A DNA stretch of 64,000 bases from Bacteroidota bacterium (GTDB taxonomy: Bacteria > Bacteroidota > Bacteroidia > Chitinophagales > Chitinophagaceae): assembly GCA_018267965.1 (NCBI GenBank), contig JAFDXK010000002.1:124001-188000 (forward strand), written 5' to 3'. Made by a program: the position numbers and the translations under genes. Below, piece by piece: positions 8,350 to 17,491 of the stretch (position 1 is its first letter; every line of letters begins with the position of its first letter). The notes below the pieces were generated by a model. It searched no databases, was not told the DNA's origin, and worked only from the letters and a program-made list of their open reading frames with translations.

Positions 8350-9339
8350 ATGCGTGTAGCTGTAGTTGGTGCAACAGGCCTGGTAGGTAGTACCATGTTG
8401 CAAATCCTTGAAGAAAGAAATTTCCCTTTGACAGAACTGATTCCTGTGGCTTCTGAAAAGTCAATTGGTATGAAAGTAAAGTATAAGGGCAAGGAATACA
8501 GCGTTGTGAATGCAGATACAGCTATCGGCATGAAACCCCAACTCGCCATATTTTCTGCAGGTGGCAGCATATCTCTTGAACTAGCACCAAAATTTGCTGC
8601 TATTGGTTGTTATGTAGTAGATAATTCATCTGCATGGCGCATGGACCCAACGAAAAAGCTGGTAGTACCTGAAGTAAATGGAAACGTGCTTACCAAAGAT
8701 GACTACATCATAGCTAACCCCAATTGCAGTACTATTCAAATGGTCATGGTATTGAAACCTTTGCATGATAAATACAAAATCAAACGTGTGGTGGTAAGCA
8801 CATATCAAAGCGTAAGCGGCACAGGACAGAAAGCTGTAAAAGAAATGTATGACCAGCGAGCAGGCAGTACTGAAAACACCGTTTATCCGCACCGTATCGA
8901 TATGAATATCCTCCCGCACATTGATGTATTCCAGGATAACGGATATACGAAAGAAGAAATGAAGATGACGCTGGAGACCTGCAAAATAATGGGTGATGAA
9001 AGCATTAAGGTAACTGCTACGACTGTGCGTGTACCTGTAACAGGCGGCCACAGCGAAAGTGTGAATATTGAATTTGAAAATGATTTCAACGAAAACGATG
9101 TTCGTGAGATATTATCTAATATGCCGGGCGTTGTAGTAATAGATAATCCTAAGGCAAATGCTTACCCGATGCCTTTGGATGCTGCCGGCAAAGACGAAGT
9201 ATTTGTAGGCCGCATACGCAGAGACTACTCCCAGCCTAATACTCTAAACTGCTGGATAGTAGCCGATAACCTACGCAAAGGGGCTGCCACAAACGCCATA
9301 CAAATAGCGAAATATCTGCATGTTCAGGGTTGGATATAA
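8350..9339 (+). CDS. asd: Aspartate-semialdehyde dehydrogenase
   Basis: 329-residue cytoplasmic enzyme that reduces beta-aspartyl phosphate to aspartate semialdehyde with NADPH, at the branch to lysine/diaminopimelate, threonine and methionine. The N-terminal Rossmann motif MRVAVVGATGLVGSTML, the active-site Cys126 in NPNCSTIQ, and the following SVSGTGQKAVKEM are all present. The C-terminal PVTGGHSESVNIEF carries the conserved catalytic-domain histidine. Length is normal for the bacterial family. It has its own promoter-like element and a terminator in front, so it appears monocistronic. Confidence 0.97.
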   Translation: MRVAVVGATGLVGSTMLQILEERNFPLTELIPVASEKSIGMKVKYKGKEYSVVNADTAIGMKPQLAIFSAGGSISLELAPKFAAIGCYVVDNSSAWRMDPTKKLVVPEVNGNVLTKDDYIIANPNCSTIQMVMVLKPLHDKYKIKRVVVSTYQSVSGTGQKAVKEMYDQRAGSTENTVYPHRIDMNILPHIDVFQDNGYTKEEMKMTLETCKIMGDESIKVTATTVRVPVTGGHSESVNIEFENDFNENDVREILSNMPGVVVIDNPKANAYPMPLDAAGKDEVFVGRIRRDYSQPNTLNCWIVADNLRKGAATNAIQIAKYLHVQGWI

Positions 9340-9394
9340 CCTTGTCATAGAAATGTAAATACTTGTCAAATCTAATCCTCAGGGGAAGTGTGTT

Positions 9395-9408
9395 CGTACT
9401 TTTGTACG
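9395..9408 (+). promoter_or_regulatory. -7 element inside a small palindrome, upstream of the HmuY-like gene
   Basis: TACTTTTG (9397-9404) matches TAnnTTTG exactly and is embedded in the inverted repeat CGTAC-TTTT-GTACG (9395-9408). The ATG is 20 bases downstream. No TTG sits at a good -33 distance. The overlapping palindrome could be a regulator site, but no Fur-box consensus was recognised. Confidence 0.4.
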
Positions 9409-9424
9409 GTTAAAACAATTCTCA

Positions 9425-10726
9425 ATGAAGATTAGACTTTTACTATTTAGTGCGGCAGTAGCTTTAGGAATTCAGGCAAATGCACAAACCTGGGTTGCTG
9501 ACTCAGTTACTATGGGTGCCGGTTATGCCAACGACGTTTTTTACAGTATGACCAATGGCGCTTCAGGCAGCCCTGTAAGCAATACCAACTGGCATTTAGG
9601 TTTCGAAATGATTCCGGGTGGGCCTGGCTTTGGCGGAGTAAGCATTATTGCCAACCATGTGCAGGCAGGTGTTAAGGTATACTCACTACATACTACGGGT
9701 AGTGCAAAATTCGCTACACTTAGCGCATCTGATACAGTTGGCAAAACTCAATTGTATAATGCAGACAGTAGCTGGGATTGGGGTGCATTCAATGTAAACT
9801 CAAGCGGCGGATTTAATTATGGCTGGGGAGATTATGATATGGTAAGCCATCATATCTATGGAGACTCACTTTATTTGCTGAATGTTGGTGGTACATTATA
9901 TAAAATGGTTGTCACACACAATCACACTCATCCGTTAGATAGCATATACTATGCTTTCCATATTGGCAAATTTGATAACTCTACAAATTACTTTGATACT
10001 ATTTGGAGGAAACCAAATTATGTAAACAAGAACTTTGCATACTTCGATGTAGCAGCAAATTCAGAGATCAACCGCGAGCCTGACCAAAAAACATGGGACG
10101 TTGCCTTTACTCGCTATATGGACTATAAAGCAGGCCCTCCCGGAGGCATACCTTATAATACAACCGGTGTATTATCTAATGTAGGTGTAACAGTTGCCGA
10201 TGTTCGTCCGGTGAACCCGGATACAACAGTTAGCTACAAAGCTTACAACTATACAAAAACAATGAATGAAATTGGCTTTGACTGGAAGATATTTACACCT
10301 CCTACAGGCCCGTACACCATAGATACAACTATTACTTACTTTATTAAGACAAAAGATACTGCTGTTTATCAAATTAAATTTACAGGCTTTACAAGTTCAA
10401 CAGGAAAGATTGTGTTTGCTAAGCGTCTGTGGCAGTTCCCAGCCAACGTGAATGAAGTTACAAACAATATCTCAGCACATATGATTGTTCCTAATCCTGC
10501 AAACAACAATGCAGACTTAGTGATTGATGCTAAAGAAGCTTCAGGAAATACGATGCTGATTGTGACAGATATTACAGGTAAGGTAGCGTTGAAGAGCAAT
10601 GTTGCTTTGAATAAAGGCCTGAATGCTTTGCAAATAAATACAGGCGACCTGGCTACAGGTACATATATGATTACAGTGACAAACGGTGCTTGGAAAATCA
10701 CCGATAAATTAGCTGTGCAACATTAG
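9425..10726 (+). CDS. HmuY-like secreted protein with T9SS type A sorting domain
   Basis: 433-residue exported protein. A signal peptide (residues 1-20, ending QANA) precedes what look like two related beta-rich modules of the HmuY (haem-binding) type. The first has VFYSMTNGASGSPVSNTNWHLGF and later DSLYLLNVGGTLYKMVV; the second has YFDVAANSEINREPD, TWDVAFTRY and TYFIKTKDTAVYQIKFTGF. From about residue 350 a type A T9SS sorting domain follows (VPNPANNNADLVI, MLIVTDITGKV, TGTYMITVTNG). HmuY binds haem and passes it to the receptor HmuR; the next gene encodes a TonB receptor, which supports the assignment. Classical HmuY is a lipoprotein, so the secretion signal is unusual. The haem ligands cannot be identified by eye. 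Confidence 0.7.
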   Translation: MKIRLLLFSAAVALGIQANAQTWVADSVTMGAGYANDVFYSMTNGASGSPVSNTNWHLGFEMIPGGPGFGGVSIIANHVQAGVKVYSLHTTGSAKFATLSASDTVGKTQLYNADSSWDWGAFNVNSSGGFNYGWGDYDMVSHHIYGDSLYLLNVGGTLYKMVVTHNHTHPLDSIYYAFHIGKFDNSTNYFDTIWRKPNYVNKNFAYFDVAANSEINREPDQKTWDVAFTRYMDYKAGPPGGIPYNTTGVLSNVGVTVADVRPVNPDTTVSYKAYNYTKTMNEIGFDWKIFTPPTGPYTIDTTITYFIKTKDTAVYQIKFTGFTSSTGKIVFAKRLWQFPANVNEVTNNISAHMIVPNPANNNADLVIDAKEASGNTMLIVTDITGKVALKSNVALNKGLNALQINTGDLATGTYMITVTNGAWKITDKLAVQH

Positions 10727-10753
10727 TACGATTGCGGCGATGGATTGATTACT

Positions 10754-10789
10754 AAAAGTTCAGCTATCGTATGATAGCTGAACTTTTTT
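10754..10789 (+). terminator. Strong hairpin between the HmuY-like and HmuR-like genes
   Basis: AAAAGTTCAGCTATC (10754-10768) and GATAGCTGAACTTTT (10773-10787) form a perfect 15-bp stem with a GTAT loop, followed by TT within a T-run. It fits an intrinsic terminator that is leaky or attenuating, since the receptor gene starts 15 bases later with no clear promoter of its own. Confidence 0.75.
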
Positions 10790-10803
10790 CAACAAAAGAA
10801 TAG

Positions 10804-13074
10804 ATGATGCGTAAAATCACAATACTTTTTTTCATGCTGCTGGCTTTGACAAATGCTGTTAAAGCTCAGGATTTACATTTTACTGTAATGGAAAAAGGTA
10901 GTGGTCAGCCTATTGGCTATGCATATATCAATACCTACTCTACCGAAAACAATAAACTAATTGCTACCGTTCAAACGAATGAAAGCGGTACTGCTATAAT
11001 TGCACCATCTCAATACCCTTGCAAGATCGAGATATTTATTACAGGATATGAAACATATTCTGTGTTGTATAAAGAAGCGCCTCAAAAAAGCAACATCGAC
11101 ATTCTATTAAATAAAAAATTCGGAACACTAAACGACGTGGTAGTTACAGGCTTAACAAGCCCGGTAAAACTAAAGGATGCCTTATCAAATTACCAGGTCA
11201 TTCCGAGAGCTGTTATACAAGCACAGGGTGCTGTTACATTAAATGACGTGTTGAAAAATCAACTCAATATGAACATCAACAATGATAACGTATTGGGCGC
11301 CAATATATCTATGCAAGGAATGCAAGGTGACAAAGTGAAAATCCTGATTGATGGTATCGCTGTCAATGGGCGCGAAAATGGCAATATTAGCTTGTCTCAA
11401 ATCAATTTGAATAATGTAGAGCGTATTGAGATTGTACAAGGTCCGATGAGTGTAGTATATGGTAGCGACGCGCTCGGCGGAGTAATCAATATTATTACCA
11501 AAAAGCAACAGAATAAATTTGGTCTCAGTTTGAATACATATCTTGAAACTATTGACAAATATAATTTTGGTGGCAATCTCTCGATACCTGTCAATACACG
11601 CAATCAAATCACATTAGGAGGAGGCAGAAATTTCTTTCAGGGTTGGCATAATATTGATGTCCCTGTATCTTATAACGGCGACACTATCAACACCAGCAGA
11701 AATTACCTTTTCAAACCATGCGAACAATATTTTGGCAATTTTGCTTATACCTACACAGCTCCGTCTAAATTCAAGGTATCATTAGCCTCGGATTTTCTCA
11801 AAGAGAAAATATCTGATAAGGGTAGCCTTGTTGTCTGGGACCCCTTCCTTGGTTGTTATGCGTTTGATAATTACTACTATACAACACGCTCTAATAATCG
11901 TCTTACTACAGAAGGTGATATTGGCAAATCTGGCCACTGGCAAATGCAGAATGCCTATGTGTATTACAACAGGATTCGCACACAGCTTAAGAAAGACATG
12001 GTAAGCATGCAGGAAATACCGACACTAGGTAGCGGCGATCAGGACACTTCTAAATTTGAGGATATCACATCGCGGGGAACATATAACGACAAGTTGGGAC
12101 AAATAGATTATACAGCTGGTTATGATGTCAATCTTCAATATGCACATAGCCTTAAAATTTATGGCAAGTACGCCGACATTAAGGACTATGCGTTGTATAC
12201 CAATATTGCATATCACATTATTAAAGAAAAACTCACAACTCAGGTTGGCTTGCGTGGCTCGTACAATAGCAAATATGATGCGCCACTTGTACCTTCTGCA
12301 AACGTATTGCTTTCACCGAATAATAAATTACAACTCCGTGCCTCGTACGCAAATGGTTTCCGTGCGCCTTCATTAAAAGAATTGTTCCTTGATTTTGTAG
12401 ATGTGAATCATAACGTACAAGGCAATCCACTGCTTAAAACAGAAAAAAGCAATCATTTTCAGTTATCCGGTTCTTATCAGGCATATCAATCCAGCAAAAA
12501 CTACCTACAATTAATAAACACTGTTTACTACAACAGCGTATCTAACGGCATTACACTCGTAAAAGTTAATACAGACCCTAACAACAACGAATACAAATAC
12601 GTGAATGCCAGCCACCTCTCAAACCTTACAAATACATTACAGGCAGACGGGCAGTTACAGAATATTCACTTTCAGGCAGGCTATTCATACCGTTATACGT
12701 TTGAAGAATCGGGTCAGTACGCTGCATTTTCTGTAAATGAACTCAATGCTATGTTACAATATAACTGGAAGAAAACAGGCTTGAACTTTAATGTATTTTA
12801 TAAATACTTCGGTACTCAGCCTTACATATACTATTCTATAGACGGCAACGCGAGCATTAATGGTACGCAAGATGCATACCATATGTGTGATGCCTCTGTT
12901 CAGAAAAAACTATTCGGTGGCTTATTTGATATCACTGCTGGTGTGAAAAATATTTTCGACATACGCCAGCCAAAAATTAATGGATTCGTAACATCTTCTG
13001 CTCACGGTGGCGGAGCAGCAGGTAATCTTTTCCCACGCAGTGCATTTACCAGTATTACTTATAATATAAAATAA
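10804..13074 (+). CDS. TonB-dependent receptor, HmuR-like
   Basis: 756-residue outer-membrane receptor. A signal peptide (1-21, ending VKAQ) is followed by a carboxypeptidase-like regulatory domain (about 24-105), then the plug, with LNDVVVTG, a TonB-box-like region, and IQMNSIDIVQGPMSVVYGS-type signature here as NVERIEIVQGPMSVVYG, ALGGVINIITKK. The rest is a 22-strand beta-barrel with YANGFRAPSLKELFLDFVDVNHNVQGNP, the FRAP/NPNL region well known from haem receptors. Context with the HmuY-like gene suggests haem or another iron chelate as ligand. The family call is firm; the haem specificity is inferred. Expression probably depends on read-through of the preceding hairpin. Confidence 0.85.
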   Translation: MMRKITILFFMLLALTNAVKAQDLHFTVMEKGSGQPIGYAYINTYSTENNKLIATVQTNESGTAIIAPSQYPCKIEIFITGYETYSVLYKEAPQKSNIDILLNKKFGTLNDVVVTGLTSPVKLKDALSNYQVIPRAVIQAQGAVTLNDVLKNQLNMNINNDNVLGANISMQGMQGDKVKILIDGIAVNGRENGNISLSQINLNNVERIEIVQGPMSVVYGSDALGGVINIITKKQQNKFGLSLNTYLETIDKYNFGGNLSIPVNTRNQITLGGGRNFFQGWHNIDVPVSYNGDTINTSRNYLFKPCEQYFGNFAYTYTAPSKFKVSLASDFLKEKISDKGSLVVWDPFLGCYAFDNYYYTTRSNNRLTTEGDIGKSGHWQMQNAYVYYNRIRTQLKKDMVSMQEIPTLGSGDQDTSKFEDITSRGTYNDKLGQIDYTAGYDVNLQYAHSLKIYGKYADIKDYALYTNIAYHIIKEKLTTQVGLRGSYNSKYDAPLVPSANVLLSPNNKLQLRASYANGFRAPSLKELFLDFVDVNHNVQGNPLLKTEKSNHFQLSGSYQAYQSSKNYLQLINTVYYNSVSNGITLVKVNTDPNNNEYKYVNASHLSNLTNTLQADGQLQNIHFQAGYSYRYTFEESGQYAAFSVNELNAMLQYNWKKTGLNFNVFYKYFGTQPYIYYSIDGNASINGTQDAYHMCDASVQKKLFGGLFDITAGVKNIFDIRQPKINGFVTSSAHGGGAAGNLFPRSAFTSITYNIK

Positions 13075-13129
13075 GTTCACAGATATATAAAACGCCGGGA
13101 TTGACCTCAAATCCCGACATTTGTATTTC

Positions 13130-14920
13130 ATGAAAAATCTGGCATCTCTAAATAAATATTTCGTGCGCTATAAATGGCGCTTATTATTGGGGATACTATT
13201 TGTTACTATTTCCAACTTATTTGCTGTTGTATCTCCTGTTGTAGTCCGTAATGTATTAGACCGGGTGCAGGATAACATTCTTTCTTATCACCTGATTGAA
13301 AACAGCAAACTTGCTGCTGATGTCCGCTCTTACATTTTTACTTTAGTGTTATGGAATGGTTTGTTATTGTTGGGTTTAGCATTAGCAAGAGGCATTTTTA
13401 TGTTCTTTATGCGGCAGACCATTATCGTAATGTCTCGCTTTATTGAGTACGACCAAAAGAATGACATCTACAATCATTATCAGCAGCTACATACCCAATT
13501 CTATAAAACTCATTTTACTGGTGATTTGATGAACCGCATTGCCGAAGATGTGTCAAGGGTACGCATGTACACAGGGCCATCTCTTATGTACAGCATCAAC
13601 CTCATAGTGTTATGCATCATGAGTATTTGGGGCATGCTACGTGTGAATGCTACACTTACTTTATACGTTATTGCACCATTGCCGGTTTTAGCACTGTCTA
13701 TATACATAGTTAACAGTATCATTTTTCGCAAGAGCGAAAAAATACAGGCACAACTAAGTGGTTTAACTACAACTGCGCAGGAATCTTATTCAGGTATACG
13801 CGTTATCAAATCTTTTGTGCAGGAGAAAACGATGCTACGATTTTTTAATGCGACATCAGAAGAATACAAGAAAAGCGCTATCAACTTGTCTCTCACTGAA
13901 GCTATATATTTCCCTGCTATGAACCTATTCATAGGTTTGAGTATGTTAAGTACAGTATTGATTGGTGGTTATCTTGCCATACAGCACAAAATATCAGTAG
14001 GCAATATTGCCGAGTTTGTTATTTACATCAACTTGCTGATGTTCCCAATATCAAGCATAGGATGGGTGGCATCACAGATACAGCGTGCAGGTGCATCTCA
14101 AAAAAGAATTGATGAGTTTTTGCAAACACAACCACAGATATACAGCTCTGATAATGCTGTAGAACATGAGCTATCTGGTGCAGTGAGTTTTAATCATGTA
14201 TCTTTTACCTATCCTCATACTGGCATTCAGGCATTAAAGAATTTCAGACTTACTGTAAAACCCGGAGAGAAAATAGCAGTGATAGGTCGCACAGGCTCTG
14301 GCAAATCAACATTGGCGCATATCTTACTTCGTATGTTTGATGTTGACAATGGCGATGTAGTTTTTGACAATGTATCTATACGGCAATTGGGTGTACATGA
14401 CTTGCGTTCACAAATTGCTTATGCGCCACAAGAGGCTTACCTTTTTTCTGATACAGTTTACAACAACATCAAATTTGGCAAAGATGATGCTACAGATGAA
14501 GAAGTAAAGCGTGCGGCAAAACTTGCCGATATGGAAAAAGACATTATCGGATTGGCAAACGGCTATGATACGGTAATAGGCGAACGCGGTGTAATGTTGT
14601 CGGGCGGGCAGAAACAAAGAATGGTATTGGCTCGTGCGCTACTGAAAAATAGCAAGATACTATTGATGGATGAATCGCTTTCTGCTGTAGATACACAAAC
14701 AGAAAAAACAATCTTAGCTAACCTGAATACCTACCTTAAAGACACCACAACTATCGTCATCACTCATCGCATATTTACCAGTTGGTCATTTGACAAAATC
14801 ATTGTTTTAGATAATGGAGAAATTGCAGAGCAAGGCACGCACAGCGAGTTAATGTTGCTCAACGGTCGTTATGCAGCTCTATATAAACACCAGGTAGAAA
14901 CTGCTGAAGCTACTTATTAA
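13130..14920 (+). CDS. ABC-type exporter, fused membrane and ATPase domains
   Basis: 596-residue inner-membrane half-transporter of the MsbA/MdlB class. Six membrane segments fill residues 1-310, followed by the nucleotide-binding domain: Walker A GRTGSGKST, Q-loop at AYAPQEAYLF, signature LSGGQKQR, Walker B ILLMDES with catalytic Glu, D-loop SAVD and H-loop ITHR. All catalytic motifs are intact, so it can act as a homodimer. The start is ATG 13130; the TTG at 13121 has no advantage. The substrate is unknown; lipids, drugs or peptides are all possible. It follows the receptor gene by 55 bases and its stop overlaps the convergent M28 gene by 11 bases. Confidence 0.88.
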   Translation: MKNLASLNKYFVRYKWRLLLGILFVTISNLFAVVSPVVVRNVLDRVQDNILSYHLIENSKLAADVRSYIFTLVLWNGLLLLGLALARGIFMFFMRQTIIVMSRFIEYDQKNDIYNHYQQLHTQFYKTHFTGDLMNRIAEDVSRVRMYTGPSLMYSINLIVLCIMSIWGMLRVNATLTLYVIAPLPVLALSIYIVNSIIFRKSEKIQAQLSGLTTTAQESYSGIRVIKSFVQEKTMLRFFNATSEEYKKSAINLSLTEAIYFPAMNLFIGLSMLSTVLIGGYLAIQHKISVGNIAEFVIYINLLMFPISSIGWVASQIQRAGASQKRIDEFLQTQPQIYSSDNAVEHELSGAVSFNHVSFTYPHTGIQALKNFRLTVKPGEKIAVIGRTGSGKSTLAHILLRMFDVDNGDVVFDNVSIRQLGVHDLRSQIAYAPQEAYLFSDTVYNNIKFGKDDATDEEVKRAAKLADMEKDIIGLANGYDTVIGERGVMLSGGQKQRMVLARALLKNSKILLMDESLSAVDTQTEKTILANLNTYLKDTTTIVITHRIFTSWSFDKIIVLDNGEIAEQGTHSELMLLNGRYAALYKHQVETAEATY

Positions 14921-16550
14921 ACTCAATAGTCATTGTTACTTCTTTGCCATCACGCAATACTTTTACGGTTGTTTTATCGCCTTCGGCAAACTTTCCTAAT
15001 GCTTCCATATAAGTCTGCATACCGTTAATCTTATTATCTCCAAGCTGTATGATAATATCACCACCTTTTATGCCTGCTTTAATTGCCGGTTTACCTTCAG
15101 ACACTCCATCTACTCTTACACCACCATCCTGGAAAGAATAATCGGGCATGATGCCAAGTGTTACCTTAAATCTCACTTTTCCAACAGTAGTTTGCTTTGT
15201 AGGTGTAAACTGTGGCTTGGGTAGTGTTTCCATCTTTTTCACTACATCATAAATGTAATTGATGACCATTGCCTCACCTTTATAGTTTATCTTATCCGCA
15301 TCATCACTTGGTTTATGATAGTCTGTATGTAAGCCTGTAAAGAAGAACAGCACTGGTATACTCTGATAATAGAATGATGTATGGTCTGAAGGTCCTACAC
15401 CCGAGCTATCGTAACCTATTTTAAAATTCGGATTTGATTTATCAATAACCGTAAACCATGCAGGCGAAGAGCCAACTCCACCAACAGTCAATGCGTGAGT
15501 ACTATCATTCAGTCTGCCAACCATATCCATATTAATCATGTAGGCAATCTGGGTGCTATCTAATTTTTCCTCCTTCACAATCGCTTTAGAGCCCAGTAAG
15601 CCCAATTCTTCGCCCGAAAAATTGATGAACATGTAGTTATATTTCTTCAGCTTGCTATTTTTTATTCTTGACGCCATTTGTAGTAAAGCTGCTGTACCAC
15701 TAGCATTATCATCAGCGCCGTTATGTATCTGTCCGTCCTTTTTTGCATTCAGGCTGTTGCCATCCTCTCCATGCCCCAGGTGGTCATAGTGTGCCCCTAA
15801 CACAACAGTATACTTTGCTTTGTTATCAATATATGCTGCGATGTTTGTTCCTCTTCTATCTGTTTTCTTCAGTATGTTCATCATCTCAACAGCTACACTG
15901 CCATCATGTACGTAAGAAGTATAAGCCTTATAGCTAAGCATTATAACAGGAATATCCAGTGGTTCAAAATCAGATTTTTTATTGAAGCTTGCAGGATATT
16001 TTGCATCATAGCTATCAAAAAATACTACCCCAGTTGCTCCCTGCTTTTGTACATCTTTTGCTTTTTCATACACAAATTTTTCCCAGTCAAAATGAGCGTC
16101 GTTAGCTTCATCTTTATCAGCATATAAAGGTATCATCCAAATATTACCAGATTCATATACACCAGGCATTACATCGCCAGATACACTTTTACTGTTTACC
16201 GTAAATGGCAATGGGAAAGCTTCGCTCCTGTCAGTAATAACTTTACCTCCAATACTGATTTTTGTTAGCGGCATGATTTCTTTACCATCAACAAAATTGA
16301 ATGGGTATCGATAGTTGCCTTTATACGGTTGAACGCCTGCTTTGGTATATGCTGCAACAATATAATCACCCGCTCTTTTTTCACCTTCAGTTCCTGTTCT
16401 TCTTCCATCTAACGAATCAGATGCCAGGTAACCGATACTCGCTTTTAAAGCTTTAATTGTTCTCTTATCTGATTTGCCTTTTGCATCAGCAAAATTGATA
16501 AAAACAAACATGCTTAATACAGAAGATAATAATATAGTGCGCGATGCCAT
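14910..16550 (-). CDS. M28 family metallopeptidase with PA insert and PDZ domain
   Basis: 546-residue exported peptidase. A signal peptide (ending FADA) is followed by the M28 fold interrupted by a PA-like insert near residues 110-240 (WMIPLYADKD, GATGVVFFDSYD). Metal ligands appear in order: GAHYDHLGHG, NGADDNASGT, FSGEELGLLGS, NMDMVGRL and GLHTDYHKPSDD. The C-terminal 90 residues form a PDZ domain (GIMPDYSFQDGGVRVDGVSEGKPAIKAGIKGGDIIIQLGDN). This three-part layout is known in Bacteroidota and fits a periplasmic aminopeptidase. The start is ATG 16550; the TTG at 16571 overlaps the probable -7 element (CAAAATTA on the plus strand, 16569-16576) and is unlikely. It converges on and overlaps the ABC gene. 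Confidence 0.9.
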   Translation of the reverse strand: MASRTILLSSVLSMFVFINFADAKGKSDKRTIKALKASIGYLASDSLDGRRTGTEGEKRAGDYIVAAYTKAGVQPYKGNYRYPFNFVDGKEIMPLTKISIGGKVITDRSEAFPLPFTVNSKSVSGDVMPGVYESGNIWMIPLYADKDEANDAHFDWEKFVYEKAKDVQKQGATGVVFFDSYDAKYPASFNKKSDFEPLDIPVIMLSYKAYTSYVHDGSVAVEMMNILKKTDRRGTNIAAYIDNKAKYTVVLGAHYDHLGHGEDGNSLNAKKDGQIHNGADDNASGTAALLQMASRIKNSKLKKYNYMFINFSGEELGLLGSKAIVKEEKLDSTQIAYMINMDMVGRLNDSTHALTVGGVGSSPAWFTVIDKSNPNFKIGYDSSGVGPSDHTSFYYQSIPVLFFFTGLHTDYHKPSDDADKINYKGEAMVINYIYDVVKKMETLPKPQFTPTKQTTVGKVRFKVTLGIMPDYSFQDGGVRVDGVSEGKPAIKAGIKGGDIIIQLGDNKINGMQTYMEALGKFAEGDKTTVKVLRDGKEVTMTIEFNK

Positions 16551-16568
16551 TGCATTAATTTGAATGGG

Positions 16569-16576
16569 CAAAATTA
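16569..16576 (-). promoter_or_regulatory. -7 promoter element of the M28-PDZ gene
   Basis: The minus strand reads TAATTTTG, an exact TAnnTTTG match 18 bases upstream of the ATG at 16550. No TTG at the -33 distance was seen. Confidence 0.45.
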
Positions 16577-16620
16577 TAGCATTTGATGCCCAGAAGCACT
16601 ATTCGGTGAAAAGAAAGGCA

Positions 16621-16644
16621 TAAAAAAACCCGCCTGAGCGGGTT
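16621..16644 (-). terminator. Intrinsic terminator after scpB
   Basis: On the minus strand AACCCGC (16644-16638) pairs with GCGGGTT (16633-16627) around a TCAG loop and is followed by a run of seven T. It lies 22 bases after the scpB stop codon. Confidence 0.88.
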
Positions 16645-16666
16645 ATTAATCAAATACAATTCTCCC

Positions 16667-17308
16667 TCATTCTCCGGGGTCGTTTACGAGGCTGCCGTCA
16701 GCAGCAACTAATAATTTTGCCTCATCTTCCGGCTGAGCTTCGCTGGCATCCGTTGGCAATACTATCTCTATGTTAGTTATATCTTTCAATTCAGGTAGTT
16801 CTGCAGCATTATTAATGCCCAAATAGTCCATAAAGTTCTTAGATGTAGCATAAGTAAGTGGCTTACCTACCATCTTTTCATTGCGGCCGGTAATAACAAT
16901 CAACTCTTTTTCTAACAGCTTTTGTATAGAATAATCTGCACTCACACCACGTATAAATTCAATCTCAGCTTTTGTAATCGGCTGCTTATATGCAATAATG
17001 GCTAATGTTTCCATAGCTGCAGTAGACAACTTTTTGATATGCTTGTCTCCATTGAGCTGCAATACAGTCTTATGGTATGCTTTTTTGGTCAGAAATTGGT
17101 ATCCACCACCTGCTTCCCTCAATTGAAATGGATAGTAAGGCGCTTCATATTTCTCGCGCACTGCCTCGATGCATGTAATGACACGCTCACCTTCAATTAT
17201 TTCTTCTAAAGCCTGACTCAGCATTTCTGTCATTTCCATAAGCGTTATCGGACGCTCGCTTGCAAAGATGATTGCTTCTACGTGGGGCATTAATTGTTCG
17301 ATATCCAT
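16667..17308 (-). CDS. scpB: Segregation and condensation protein B
   Basis: 213-residue cytoplasmic protein that forms the SMC-ScpA-ScpB condensin with its partners and compacts the chromosome for segregation. Two winged-helix domains are visible: HVEAIIFASERPITLMEMTEML at the start and TAAMETLAIIAYKQPITKAEIEFIRGVS in the middle, the latter the best conserved ScpB motif, followed by LLEKELIVITGRNEKMVGKPLTYATS. The last 40 residues are acidic and probably disordered. scpA and smc are not in the window. It lies downstream of the nuo operon but is separated by a strong hairpin and carries its own promoter-like element. Confidence 0.95.
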   Translation of the reverse strand: MDIEQLMPHVEAIIFASERPITLMEMTEMLSQALEEIIEGERVITCIEAVREKYEAPYYPFQLREAGGGYQFLTKKAYHKTVLQLNGDKHIKKLSTAAMETLAIIAYKQPITKAEIEFIRGVSADYSIQKLLEKELIVITGRNEKMVGKPLTYATSKNFMDYLGINNAAELPELKDITNIEIVLPTDASEAQPEDEAKLLVAADGSLVNDPGE

Positions 17309-17402
17309 AGTAATCTTCCTTTCAGGTACACACCGAAAATACCAAGACTATCCCGCTTTGATTTCAAAAGAAATGCACAACTGTGGGTAAAAATGGCATA
17401 TA

Positions 17403-17410
17403 CAAAGGTA
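17403..17410 (-). promoter_or_regulatory. -7 promoter element of scpB
   Basis: The minus strand reads TACCTTTG, identical to the nuo operon -7 element. TTG on the minus strand at 17429-17427 is 16 bases upstream. It lies about 95 bases before the scpB ATG, in the gap between the nuo terminator and scpB. Confidence 0.5.
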
Positions 17411-17440
17411 CTAATATGGGCAAATACAATACTGTTAAAT

Positions 17441-17470
17441 AACAGACCCCGCCATGTAGCGGGGTCTGTT
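17441..17470 (-). terminator. Terminator hairpin at the end of the nuo operon
   Basis: AACAGACCCCGC (17441-17452) and GCGGGGTCTGTT (17459-17470) form a perfect 12-bp stem with a 6-base loop, 21 bases after the nuoN stop. The T-run after it on the minus strand is short (ATTTAA), so it may act partly through structure. Confidence 0.75.
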
Positions 17471-17491
17471 ATTATTATGAAAGTACGTTAA

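Noticed and set aside
17294-17491. 65-residue plus-strand frame between scpB and nuoN
   Set aside because: No family pattern, no promoter-like element, and it spans the nuo terminator hairpin and the scpB promoter.
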